Part shown: piece by piece, positions 1-10,565 of the stretch
How positions within the stretch are numbered: position 1 is the stretch's first letter
How the letters are laid out: each line of letters opens with the position of its first letter
Origin: Rhinopomastus cyanomelas
Lineage: Eukaryota; Chordata; Aves; Bucerotiformes; Rhinopomastidae
Reading direction: 5' to 3'
NCBI GenBank assembly: GCA_013400115.1
Contig: VXBP01003509.1
Span: 1 to 64,000 of the forward strand
DNA: 64,000 bases
Translations under genes and position numbers: made by a program
Notes under the pieces: model-generated
The model's database searches: none
Seen by the model: only the letters and a program-made list of their open reading frames with translations
Told to the model about the DNA's origin: nothing

Positions 1-449
1 CAGGTGGCCTGTAGCAGACCCCTGCAGTAACATCATCGTCCCCTTTAATTATAACTCACACACTCTCAACCAGCTCATCATCCTTCCCCAGGTGGAGCTC
101 CACTGATTCCAGCTGGTCACTGATACAGAGGGCAACACCTCCTCCTCTCCTTCCCTGCCTGTTCTTCCTAAAGGGCTTGTACCCATCTATCCCTACATTC
201 CAGTCCTGGGAATCATCCCACCAGGTTTCAGTAATAGCCACTACGTCATAGCATCCCAGCAGCACAGTGGCCCTTCATTCATCCTGCTTGTTGCCCAAGC
301 TCTGTGTGTTTGCATAGAGGCACTTCAGCTGGGCTGGCCCTGTCCTCCTCTTGTGCCAGTTGCTCTTGATTTCCACAGACTGCCCTGGTGCATCATCCCT
401 GGCTTGCCCCAGTTCAAGTCCCTGAGGAAAGAGAATGAAGTCTCCTGAT
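1..449 (-). mobile_element. CR1 LINE ORF2 start (endonuclease), inverted segment
   Basis: The - strand reads as the start of CR1 ORF2: LKCLYANTQSLGNKQDE, then DVVAITETWWDDSQDWNVGI and DGYKPFRKNRQGRRGGGVAL. This is the N-terminal half of the APE-type endonuclease with its ITETW motif. One stop codon interrupts it. It continues beyond position 1. At about 449 it abuts a + oriented CR1 3' end. Confidence 0.9.
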
Positions 450-547
450 GGAAACACGTGTGTGACTTGGTCTAGGTGATCCTGCTGTTGCAGGGGGATT
501 GGACTAGATGATCTTTCCATCCCTAATGATTCTGTGATTCTATGATT
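450..547 (+). mobile_element. CR1 LINE 3' end
   Basis: gtgtgacttggtctaggtga, then gattggactagatgatcttt, ending tgattctgtgattctatgat. About 100 bp in + orientation directly after the inverted endonuclease segment. Confidence 0.9.
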
Positions 548-1352
548 GAAGGAAGAGCTGTTAACTGGTAGCTGGTTTTGTGGTTTGCAGTTTGTATCAG
601 CTGTCAGGAGAAGGTTGTACCGTGATGCTCTGAAGGCATTTTCAGTTTCAGTCCTCGCTTGAATCTGCAGCTTGGTGATTAAGGCCCACTGTTTTTTTCA
701 GATGGATGAGCTTGTTTGTGATGGTACTTGGGCTGCCTGCCCTGCAAGCTCACAGAGGAGCGAGCAGAGTAACACCGGGTGGTTGCTCACATCCATGAGG
801 CTGTTGCATCAGCAGTGAGCCTTGGGCTCCCGGGGGAGACTGGAGAATTCTGCTTGGATGATGAGGTGGTGTGTTGGCAGAGAGGCTTCACTGCCAGTCC
901 TTGGAAAATGCAGATTTGGATTCCAAAACAGTTGTATCAAGAAAAAGTCAGTTTCAGAAGTGTAATGCACCAAACCTGGGGGCATCATGTTTTTCAGGAT
1001 GGGTTGAAGAATGTACCTCGTGTTGGAAGAGCTGCCAAGGGTAGTGTTTTGAAGAAGAACGATGTCATGGTATTAGCTTGAAATACTTGGCTGTCTGTGG
1101 AGTCATTCATAATCAGAGTGATTTACAGTTGAAGTCTGTCAGAAGGAATTGATAGTTTCTGTACAAATTGGTTTATTTTTCAGGTCTGTTATGCAGGTTT
1201 GGGGGTGCTTCCCTTTATAAGTATGGAACTGCCACATTTATAACTTCATGGATTAGTAGAGGTCTGTTTTTTTCACATGACTTTGTGAAGTACTGGTCAG
1301 TCCAGTGCTGCATGAGCTCAAAGCTTAACACCTGTCTTCTGTCTGTTAACAG
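548..1352 (+). other. FBXL5 intron, right part
   Basis: Between the CR1 copy and the acceptor at 1351-1352. I looked for the preceding LRR exon and found none, so this is intron. Confidence 0.75.
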
Positions 1353-1501
1353 GGTGTTGACTCTGGGAGGAGGACTGCCACACTTGGAACACCTTAACCT
1401 CTCGGGTTGTCTCACTGTAACTGGTGCAGGCCTGCAGGATTTAGTTTCTGCATGTCCTTCTCTAAACGATGAACACTTTTACTACTGTGACAACATTAAT
1501 G
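1353..1501 (+). CDS. FBXL5: FBXL5 penultimate coding exon (final LRR)
   Basis: The exon follows a clear acceptor (cttctgtctgttaacag) and ends at a GT donor at 1502. It is 149 nt: one base completing an arginine codon, 49 codons, and one base of a split glycine codon. It carries the repeat motif LEHLNLSGCLTVTGAGLQDL and ends with FYYCDNIN, which includes the first [2Fe-2S] ligand cysteine. If the donor were skipped, the frame would add G-N-G-F-L and stop at 1516-1518. Confidence 0.96.
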
Positions 1502-4500
1502 GTAATGGCTTTTTGTGAAGATGTGCTGCTTTGCTGGGCAATGATGCTTGATTTAAGGACACTTCTTAGAACAAAAAGTACCACCAACCCCACTTGTAAC
1601 TTCCCGGCTGTCTAGCACTGAGTTCCACGGATTAATTGTGAAATGACAGCTCCTAAGGTTTTCCTCCCTTGTTGTTTTGCTGTTTGGCTTTTTTTTCTTG
1701 ACTCTAGTGTAGTTCTGTATGACTCGGGAAAGCATTTTCAGTCCATGCATCTCATAACTTAGTTCAGCATAAGTAGGGGCTGGAAGGGGAGTCTCCGTAT
1801 AGCTAGTAGACATTCGCCCTCTCCCTATCTTCCCCATAAACCATGTAGCCGTGTGTTTTCTTTACGGTCATGACTTCAGACAGAGGCTTCGTTAGACTGG
1901 TGACAAAGGAGTGACTTCTGGGTGAGGAGCGAGTTGTGTTTGGTCACGTAAGCCTCCCATATTGCAGTAGTTTGGGCATAGGATATTTTTACTCTGTCAT
2001 CAGGTCCTTATGGAAAAGGTTCACTTAGTTTTTTTGGTAACTTAGAAATGGACCTCGGTTGCAGAAGGATCTGGATAAATGCATAAAATACTTCTACGGT
2101 GTGAGCATTGAGTCTTTGGGTTTTCATGTGTAGCTCAGCAGCACTCGGCGGATTGCGTTAGGTCCAGCGAGCAGTCGTAGCCTTAGAGATGAGCACCATG
2201 GCGCGACACGTGCTCCAAGTGTGATTTTAAAAGAGGTAAGTGCAACAGAAGGAAAAAGGAGGAAAGCAGCTTTGCTCACAGGATTACAAGAGCTAATGGT
2301 GTGTAAACTGAAGTTACTTTTCCTGGTAGTTCATGGTGTTCAGATCAATAATTCACATCTGTATTGAGATATAGACATAGCAGGGGTGTGGGATGTCAGA
2401 GCTTTGGTGCTGCACATGAATCTGTGCTGACATTTGGGCATCCAATCCACAGACACTTGGGTTGGATCCTAGTAGTAGAAGTTAAAGAATGAATTAGCAT
2501 TTTGCTTCCATAAGTTTTGCACCTCTGTACACTACCTTGAGCGTGGCTGCTGGTTAGTTTTCGTCCTTCTGAGACTTTTAATTTTTGTTACTTCCTTTCA
2601 CTCTATTCAGACAACAGCTTTTAAAAATCTCCTGGCATTTCAACCTGAACATCTTAAGGTTCTTTTTTTAAAATCCTTCACTGGCTCTCCTTCCTTCATT
2701 GTGCTGTTTTAAAGATACCTTTGCAGACCAGTCCAAAGCCTTTTCCTTTTACACCTGCTTCCCTGCTATTTTTCCTCTGTTTTCACTTTTGTTGGTCACA
2801 ATAGACTGGATGTTCTAGTTTGCCTTCAGACATGTCTCACTAGTTGTCACTGAAGTTCACGGTGTCATCTTTGTTTACAAGTCCCGAATATTGTGGGTTC
2901 ATTGTTTTAAAGCTTGGCAGTTCCACAGTATCCCCCAAAATGATTTCTACTTAAGCGAGTACCCTTTAGAATGACCCTATGAAGTTGTTCTGATCCTCTT
3001 CTGGTTCATTTCCTTTCCTGCCCGCTGGAAGCTGCGCAGCCATAAGCTGTGCCTGCTTTTGTAACGCGTCATGCGTGCCTTTGGAGGAGCTCCTGTAGAA
3101 CCAACAGGAGAGCGAGGCTGCAATGGCCTGATTCCTCAGATCTGTTGAGACGTGGCACCATCTCAGAAGTTTGAGGCTGTGTTCTTTAAGAAGGACGTTG
3201 ATAAAAACTTACAGGGGGACCTGTAAGTTCCCCTGCAGTGGGGCGTAGTCTTTTATAACTGAATCTTCTGCAGTTTTGGGTACTGCTTTGTGTTTTTGTC
3301 CGAGCTGCGTTATGATAGGGCTGTTCAGTGTGAAGCTAATGCCTTATTCCGCTCTGTGGGCAGCAGGATTTCTGTGGCAGCCTCAATTATTTCTGTATCA
3401 CTTGGCATTTCTAAACGGTAGGGAAAGCAGTAGCCGGTTCATTTGAACCAGTCTGTATCTGAAGCTGTTGGTTTCTTTGCACACATAACAGGCTGTGCCA
3501 TTGCTGCACAGAGATTACTGATCTGGAAGTGTGTACTGAATAGTTTAATAATGTTCTTGGATGGTTTTTGGGGAAGATGTGTTCTGGAATCACGCTGGAG
3601 AACCTGTCACTCTCACAGAACAACAAATGGAGTGAACCGCATGGAGTTTAGTCATCTTTGAATGTCATCTATGATAGACAAGGGCTTCACTGCCGTCTGC
3701 AGCCCACTGTCAGTGTCTCTTTTTTAGTATAAACACTAGCAGGGGCCCTCACACACAGCCTCACTGGGTTGTCTCTGTTGCAGAGAAGGCTTGCTGCACT
3801 TGCTTGCTAGGTGTGTGGTTTGGCAGTGCTCGGGTTTTCATTGAGAGCGCTGGCCCAAGTGCAGCTGCTCTGCCTTTTCTAGCAGACTGGACGTAAATGG
3901 GCAGAGCAGCTACCGTGAGCAGACTCAGCTGGGTGTGAGGCACAGGCTGCTGTGGCACAGCGTCACACAGTACGCTGTGGAACTGCACACGCGTCGGAAT
4001 TCTGTGTGCTGTTAGTGTGACTCAAGTTCTTGGCTTGCATACTGATGTTTGGGGGCTCTACCTGTGTTGTGCTCAGCAATGGAGACAGTCAGTGTAGGTT
4101 CCTTCCAAGTGCTGATTTGGTTGATTGTCTACAGCACATTGGGTCATGCACTAGCTGAACTCCAGCGAGGAGCAGTTAACGTTTGAATTAACTTTTGCCA
4201 CTTGAGAAACCTGTGCTGCTTTGTCATGCTGGTCAACGTCCTTTCTGTATTCTCAGTTTTAAAGCCTGGAGCCCCTCCTGTCAGCTTCAGGATTAGAAAA
4301 ATGGGGCTCCCTACTTTCTCTAGAAGCTTTTTGCAGCCTTTAAGTATGGTTCCGTTTCTAGAGCTTTTTAACTAGCGTAGTTCTCACGTGCTGCAGTTAA
4401 AGGAACAAGGCATTAATGAAATCAAGTTACGGTGGTTCTGGTGATTCACTCATTTCCTCTGGCATTTAGGAATTCATTGGTTAATAAAATGTGATTAATT

Positions 4501-7500
4501 TTGCTCTCCCAAGCGACAATGTTTGATTCAGGCACTTTGCTGCAAGCATTCATTAAGGCTTCACAGTCAGTGGAAGGAGAGGAGCCCTTCTGGAAGTGAC
4601 TCGGCCTCGCTGTAAGATCTCGAGTGAGCGCCCTGCTCACAGAACCACGTTGCTTAACCTGGTTGTGCCAGTGAGGTGAGATTTGGACCTTGTACGGAGG
4701 GTCCAAAGAGAACAGAAGGGAGTGGTTCTTGGCATGATAAAGAGGCTATTTAGTCTTAAACAGAGATAGTTTGAAAACAAAGTCCAGTCTAAATGAGGTC
4801 AGTAGCAAGGACTGGGGAAAGCAGAGATTAGAAAGCTGAAGAGGTGCAATAAATGAAGCTGGGGAAACAATCGGTCTCTGGTTATCAAAAGCAGAGGCCT
4901 TTGAATCTTGCTGTCTGTATCAAACATGAAAGAATTGTGCTCAGGAGGGCTGGAGCATTTATAAAGGTAAATGAACTGTGCTGGAGATCAGTCAGTGTGT
5001 CAAAACATGCGTGAAATGGGTCACGACCAGATGGCCTTACTATTACAACACTTAGCACTGTGTTGTGGTAAGAGCACCAGATACCCTCTGGATTGTGGGA
5101 ATTGCCTGTGCGTGCTAAGAACGCAGTACCGGCCGGCAGGTTTCAGGAGATGTGGCTTGAACCCTGAACTTTTCATGTCATCAGTTATTTGTCACAGACT
5201 GTAAGTGAATGTGAGTGATGGTTTGAGGATTAGACATGGGACAGAAAAATCCCCTGAGAAGGGAGAATTTTCACTGTGATGTGATTCATGTGCAATTCTG
5301 TACCTAATAAACGAGGAAACTAACTACAAACTTTACAGATGGTGCTGTTTACTTAGAAGTTTGTAAGTTTTTGACTTTTAAGTTGCCCTAAGACCAATTT
5401 AAATTGAAAAGCTAATCAAAAGATAGGAAGAAGTGGCAAAGCTTAATGGTTGCAGTTCTGGATGGATGAGAATCCGAGAGGTGACATCTCTCTCCCTGTC
5501 TTTTCCCCCTTATCCCTGTTCCACCAAGAGGCCTGTGCTGTGATCAGCATTTCCATTGCTATTGTCTAAGAAATGCACACAGTAGTTTCCAAGTTTGTGA
5601 GTGGTGCTGAGCTGCATCACGCATCAAGTAATGATACTGGTGCTGAAGATTCCCAGAAGGACTTCTTACGAGCTTCAAGCTGTATGTATGTTTGTGTGTC
5701 TGGGTGGTTGGGAGTAATCAAACCGTGACTGCATGCGACTGAATTCGGAGCTGGCAGTTGCCTGGTGGAGACAAGGCCTTCAGAGCAGAGGGCTGTCTGT
5801 AGCAGCCAAACGCCGTGCCATTGTCATGCATCATTAGGGTTCTGAGAACAAGGTGGAGGCTGTTGCTGCATGGTCCTGGAAGCCTTAGGGCACTCACATT
5901 TGGAGTTCTACATGTGGTTTTGGCCTCCCTATCATGAGTGTGTGTCTTGGGGTCACAGAAGATACAGATGAGGTCTACTGAAGAGTTAGGGAGCTAAGCA
6001 GCTGTCTTGTGAGGACACACGCAGATGAGAATGGAGTGGCATGAGAAGGCTCAAGAGGGGGAATGACTTCACAGAAGTGGGAAAGAGAGAGGTAAGGTTT
6101 AAGTGCAGATGGTGCAGTACTGGAGGTCAGTGGCAGTAGATGAAGTGGGTGGGTGACTGATGTAAAGCAGATGCACAGTGTAGGGAACTTCTGTGGTCCT
6201 GGGGAAGCAGCGTCAGAACATGTAAAGAGATGAAATGAGAGCGTGCACATCTGAGCTGTACTACACGCGCTAGAGGGAATAAACTTCAGTGTCCCTACAA
6301 CAACAGTTAGAGATGCTGGGAAGACGTGAAAAGACAGACGTTGCTATGTAGACAGGAAAGGTGCGCGTTGCTTTCCCAGGTAACGCTTGCCGGTGAGGAA
6401 GGTGGTGTTGGACCATTGGTCAGAAGGGCAGTTTTTAGGTTTCATTTATGAGCGTGAAGGACAACATCCTTGCAGCAAGCAAGAGGATGAAACCCAGTAC
6501 TGAAGCACAATGAGTGTTCCCTTCCTCAGGATCTTGTAGCTCTGTCCATCAGCAAGCATTCCACTAGAAATGTGACGGTAGCCTTGGAATTACTGATGCA
6601 CTGCTTAGCCATGGCAGTGATGAGGAGGGTCAGCTATGACTTGGTCTTTTTGAAGCACTTTAAAGAAGTTTTCAAACTATAACTTGTAAGCGACTTGGCA
6701 GGATCACAGTTGACTTCAGGTGAATAAGATTCCACAAAGAAAACTGAGAAATGAAAATCTTACTCTTTTATATGACGTAACCATGGTTCTCCAGTATAGC
6801 CCCAGGCTTGTTTAATTCAGTCTCATGCATTTCAGCTTAATTACTTTGCAGAATATTGCTCATCAGTGTGTGGCACGAAGCCAAAAGCTTATTTCCAGAC
6901 ACCAGGTTCTTGGAAATTAATTGACTTAGGACTTTAAATTACTGTTCAAGAGAAAAAAAACCAAGTCAGACATAGCATGGTGCCCTAGATCATTAAATGA
7001 TTTTGCTAGTCTTTCCTGAACGTTTTAAAACCACCTTAAATAGTTTGATTTGTCTCATTTTGGGTTGTCCTGGGTAGGTGTTGCAGCTTGTTCCAGTTAA
7101 TTCAGCCGCCCACTTCCAACTGTGTCAAGTACTGGAGCGCGCACAACCTGAGCGTAAACGTTTGTGTGTCTAAGGCAGGCGTTCGTGTGCCTGCAGGACA
7201 TACAATCCTGGACTAATACATGTAAGAGTTTCCTATCACGTGGTCCCTTTAACCTTTCCAGTTAAAGGGAGAGCAGTAAGTGGAGGTGGGTAGAATGGCA
7301 GTGTTGGTTTGTAGTGGTTGTGCTTGCAACTCGTTATTTTTGAAGCCTTACGGCTTCTGATGACTGCAGAGACACTCCAGGTGTCTTCTCTCTTAAGTTT
7401 TTCATTTTCTAACCAAAGTTCATAAGGTCTAGCCAACTCTGAAGTGTTTGTGGGGGGGAAAAAAACCTTTTAGACTAGAACATTTTCCATTATAGTAAAA

Positions 7501-7938
7501 ATAGTTTTGGAGATCATGGCTGCTTTGGTGATGCCACGAGGTCATCGTCTGAATTTGAAAAACAAGAGTGCAATGTGCTGTGTGGAAAATACACCTGGCT
7601 TCTGGAACTGGGGGGCAGCCTGCTGAAACTTGCTCCTTCAGCGCCGCTCGTCGTACATGGGTGTCGCTGTGAATGAAAGGGAGTCCCATGAAGACGCCAG
7701 AGCAGAACTCCTGCAAAGGTCTCCCTCCTGTGGTGGTACTGGCAGTGTTTCAGACTTGCAGTATTAAAAAAAAGGTGCTTTCTGCATTACCAGGTCATGA
7801 GAATTTTGAATCCAAAGAAAGGGCTGCTTCTTCTTTTCACATTTCTTCTGTTTTTGTGCAGGTCCTCATGCCGAAACCGCCAGTGGATGCCAGAATTTGC
7901 AGTGTGGTTTTCGGGCCTGCTGCCGCTCTGGCGAATGA
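1353..7938 (+). CDS. FBXL5: FBXL5, 3' part of the gene (last two coding exons)
   Basis: FBXL5 is the substrate receptor of an SCF ubiquitin ligase that degrades iron regulatory proteins IRP1/IRP2. An N-terminal hemerythrin-like domain senses iron, and the C-terminal leucine-rich repeats bind IRP2 and carry a [2Fe-2S] cluster. Only the last two coding exons (1353-1501 and 7862-7938) are in the window. Joined, they encode the end of the last LRR (GLPHLEHLNLSGC) and the cysteine-rich tail ending CGFRACCRSGE. The four cysteines known in human as cluster ligands (662, 676, 686, 687) are all present: one in YYCDN, one in SGC and two in ACC. The gene faces CC2D2A tail to tail, as in human. Earlier exons lie upstream of position 1. 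Identification rests on near-identity to remembered human FBXL5. Confidence 0.96.
1502..7861 (+). other. FBXL5 last intron, no repeats recognised
   Basis: This 6.36 kb GT-AG intron separates the final LRR exon from the cysteine-rich terminal exon. I see no CR1, LTR, tRNA or snoRNA signature in it. Short open frames on both strands lack recognisable similarity. AATAAA strings inside it, for example near 4484 and 5306, have no supporting context. Confidence 0.75.
7862..7938 (+). CDS. FBXL5: FBXL5 terminal coding exon ([2Fe-2S] cysteine tail)
   Basis: Acceptor tttttgtgcag is followed by two bases completing glycine, 24 sense codons starting PHAETASGCQNLQCG and a TGA stop at 7936-7938. It supplies three of the four known cluster ligands. 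Compared with remembered human sequence the only change I see is Asp to Glu in PHAET. Confidence 0.97.
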
Positions 7939-8515
7939 CCGCTGACGTCTGATCCTTGAGTCTCCTTCATTTAGCTGAGCAGGCTTCCTCTCATGCACTT
8001 TACTTACAAGTCCGCATCTTGTGTTAACAGTCCTTGGAGTGAGATTTGTTCTACTAGCCTGACCCTGCCCACAACTTCAGAACCTTAACTGAGTGTACTG
8101 TACAGTGTTGTAACAATCTCACAATCTCAGTTGGTTTCAGTGATGTCGGCTTTTATTTTTCACTTAATTTGGGGAAGATGGGGAAACATTCAGATTTTTT
8201 TTTTAATGCCACTTTCTTCAAGTTTGGCACTTAGATAACTTTACTGGATGATTTTGTGTTAAGGGAACGGGTTTTCTTTTGAAGCCATACATACAGTAGA
8301 GAGCTCTGCAGAGAATCTGAAATGTTTAGTTTGCATTTGGGTACTAATGACAGATCTTTAGGAGCCTTGTTTCTCCCCCTTTCCTCTCATCCTGACGTTC
8401 TTTGTATTGCAAATTAGGGATTTTCCCACCTTCCTTTGCATTTGGTTTTGTATTTGGGCTTGAAAGACATACTCCAATAAAACATTCCCACAATAAATGA
8501 TTCTGTAGCAGCTGA
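7939..8515 (+). other. FBXL5: FBXL5 3' UTR (approximate end)
   Basis: AT-rich sequence after the stop codon contains no repeat. It ends near two AATAAA hexamers (8476 and 8492), followed by a T/G-rich stretch at about 8516-8530 as expected for a cleavage site. The exact end is inferred. Confidence 0.65.
8476..8497 (+). terminator. Tandem poly(A) signals of FBXL5
   Basis: Two canonical AATAAA hexamers lie at 8476-8481 and 8492-8497, about 540-560 nt after the FBXL5 stop. A T/G-rich element follows within 35 nt. Confidence 0.65.
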
Positions 8516-8563
8516 ATATGTTTGTAAGGTGTGAAGTCCAGGCACAAGATGCCAGGAGACAGC

Positions 8564-8588
8564 TGGGTGGGTGGATGGATGGATGGGT
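8564..8588. repeat. GGAT/GGGT microsatellite
   Basis: A short run of tgga and tggg units lies between the convergent 3' ends of FBXL5 and CC2D2A. Confidence 0.8.
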
Positions 8589-8780
8589 GAACGCAGAGCT
8601 GTGAACCTTGCAGGGTGTGGAGGGGCCTTGGTGTTGGTTTCTTTTTTCCCTTCCCGTGGCTGCGTTGAGATTCCTTTCTGCAGCAGCTTCTAAGGAAGTC
8701 TGTTTTGCTCCACAGGCTTCATATTAATGAAAACTGTGTTTTCCCCATTGCTTTGGGGTTTTTTTTTTTCCAGAAGATGC

Positions 8781-8786
8781 TTTATT
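8781..8786 (-). terminator. Candidate distal poly(A) signal of CC2D2A
   Basis: The - strand reads AATAAAGCATCTTCTGG followed by about ten A. It lies 1.6 kb past the CC2D2A stop and under 300 bp from the FBXL5 signals on the other strand. Confidence 0.5.
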
Positions 8787-8883
8787 GAACAGCAGAGACT
8801 GGCAGGGAGGCAGACGATCAGTGTACGGCCAAGTGAAACCGCGCTAGGGAGAGAGAGAGGAGTAATGTATGAGTAGTGCATGA

Positions 8884-8899
8884 GTGTGTGTGTGTGTGT
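8884..8899. repeat. (TG)n microsatellite
   Basis: About eight TG dinucleotides in a row, inside the putative CC2D2A 3' UTR. Confidence 0.85.
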
Positions 8900-9753
8900 A
8901 AAACCAGTGCAAGAAAAAGTAAATGAAGGTAGCCTGTGTTCAATTGCAAATGTCAATGGGTACTTGCTCCTGAGTGGTGCAGTTGCAAGTGATTTCTCCC
9001 TCAAGCAGAAGAGGGGTAGATGGCAGCCTTGGAGACTGCGGACAGGTGTACGTGTAGCTGCAGGTGTGCTGCAGGGGTGTGCGTCTCAGTGCTGGGATGT
9101 TCATACCAGCAGTAAGATGAGAGTCGTAACAAGATACGTGGCGGGCTTTCTTGCACCTGTCCTTGTTGCAGAACTCTGCTCTCTGAGGCTGGGGAGATGG
9201 GAGATGGCAGCTTCTTAGTGCTAGGTGGTGGAGACACAGCTGAAGACTGCATCAGCTGCAGGAAAGTGTTTGCTTACACAGTGTTTCCTCTTCACACTTC
9301 TCCGAGTGCGAGTTGGACTAAACTCAGGAGAGTCATCATTGCTAAGTGTCTTGTGATGATAATGTAGCTGTTCTTGCTGGGAGTTTATAGAGGGGAACTT
9401 GTGGTGGCAACCACAGGCCCTAAACCAAAGAGTCTGTATCTAGCGTGTATGAGATCGACTGCAGTTTGGAACTCAGCTCAAGAACAATCTTAGATTTGCT
9501 ATGTTCTGATGAATATTCTTCCTATCTCAGCCCACTATCATTTTCAGATGGAAGAGTGATTAATAAGCTGATATCAGCAGGTATCTGCACTAGCAGTTAG
9601 CACCACTACTTCCAGCCTCACAAGCAAACTTGGTTTTCAGTCCATTCTTTTATCGATAGGGTAACTTGCAGTTAAAGACTTCATACTCCAAAGTAATTTC
9701 ACCAGAATCTTGCAAAAAATGAGTGAGCTCCCTCTTAGGTTTTGGTATAAATA

Positions 9754-9759
9754 TTTATT
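9754..9759 (-). terminator. Candidate proximal poly(A) signal of CC2D2A
   Basis: AATAAA on the - strand about 620 nt after the CC2D2A stop, in an AT-rich context. Confidence 0.4.
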
Positions 9760-10376
9760 AAATACTTCAACAACTTTTACAGAAAACATTGTGTTGCCCC
9801 TCTGTGAGTAGTGTGGGCCTGGTGCAGTATGAAGCATAAAGTATTGAAGGAAGCAGCCTCTTAAAATTGGATGGCCTTTTTGGATGGCTCTTTGGCACGT
9901 GAAACTTATTCACAGGTAAACAGTCCTCCTCTTCGCTCAGGAACTCAAACTCTCAACTACTTCTGTTTGCTAGTGTCTTCGAAGAGGAAGAAGGTCTGGA
10001 GATAAAACGATGAGCTACAAACAGCATCTTAGTCATGATTCCAGGAACCAAGCTTCACCTGAAAATAAGGTGGCTAAATTGTACTGCTTCACTGTGCACG
10101 AGATGTGGGCACCCTGCCCAGTGCTTTTAAGAGTGTGATGCCCCACTGGGAGCTAGAAAATACAAAAATCACCTAGTAGGACTTGAGTTTTAAGTTGTCG
10201 GCCTTAGCAGTAATAAGTAGTATCTTCAGTGGTTGGAGAGCAAGTAAAGCCCATGTACTTGCAGCTGCTAAAAGCTCACGTGATTTTTAAAATCCTCAGG
10301 ATGTCTCAGATCAGCAGTCTGAGAAACATCTACCCCTACGTAAGCAGATTTCTTGAGGTATTCTTACTGGCCCAGC

Positions 10377-10565
10377 CTACCTACTTCGAACAAGTGATGC
10401 AACGTAAATCCATACAGAGAAAACATTTTGGGGATAAGCATGAACATACACAGCCAGAGCAAATTCAACGTTGGGAACTTCGATGGTGTGAACTCCCGTG
10501 CTGTGTACAGCTTCGATTAAAGGTCTGACTTCAGAGAATGGCATGTGAATGGGAAACCCGGAGAC
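10377..10565 (-). CDS. CC2D2A: CC2D2A exon 32, last coding exon
   Basis: Acceptor tcttcctgtctcccag precedes 62 codons and TAG at 10379-10377 (residues 1438-1499). The reading starts VSGFPIHMPFSEVRPLIEAV and ends IYVASLVRSR, nearly identical to the human C-terminus. It forms the end of the transglutaminase-like region. Confidence 0.98.
   Translation of the reverse strand, partial: VSGFPIHMPFSEVRPLIEAVHSTGVHTIEVPNVEFALAVYVHAYPQNVFSVWIYVASLVRSR

Larger units (their letters stand above)
8768..10376 (-). other. CC2D2A: Putative CC2D2A 3' UTR (longest form)
   Basis: On the - strand the stretch after the CC2D2A stop holds no repeat apart from a short TG run. It has two AATAAA hexamers, at 9759-9754 and at 8786-8781. 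The distal one is followed after 13 nt by a genomic A-rich run. Which signal is used cannot be told from sequence alone. Confidence 0.5.

Noticed and set aside
2130..2240. CpG-containing patch ending in a gtaagt donor-like site in the FBXL5 intron, possible cryptic exon
   Set aside because: It has an acceptor-like AG but no conserved reading frame; the FBXL5 exons on both sides already join in phase.
9354..9440. tgatgata string resembling a C/D snoRNA C box
   Set aside because: No D box with terminal stem at the expected distance; it is outside any intron of the two genes.
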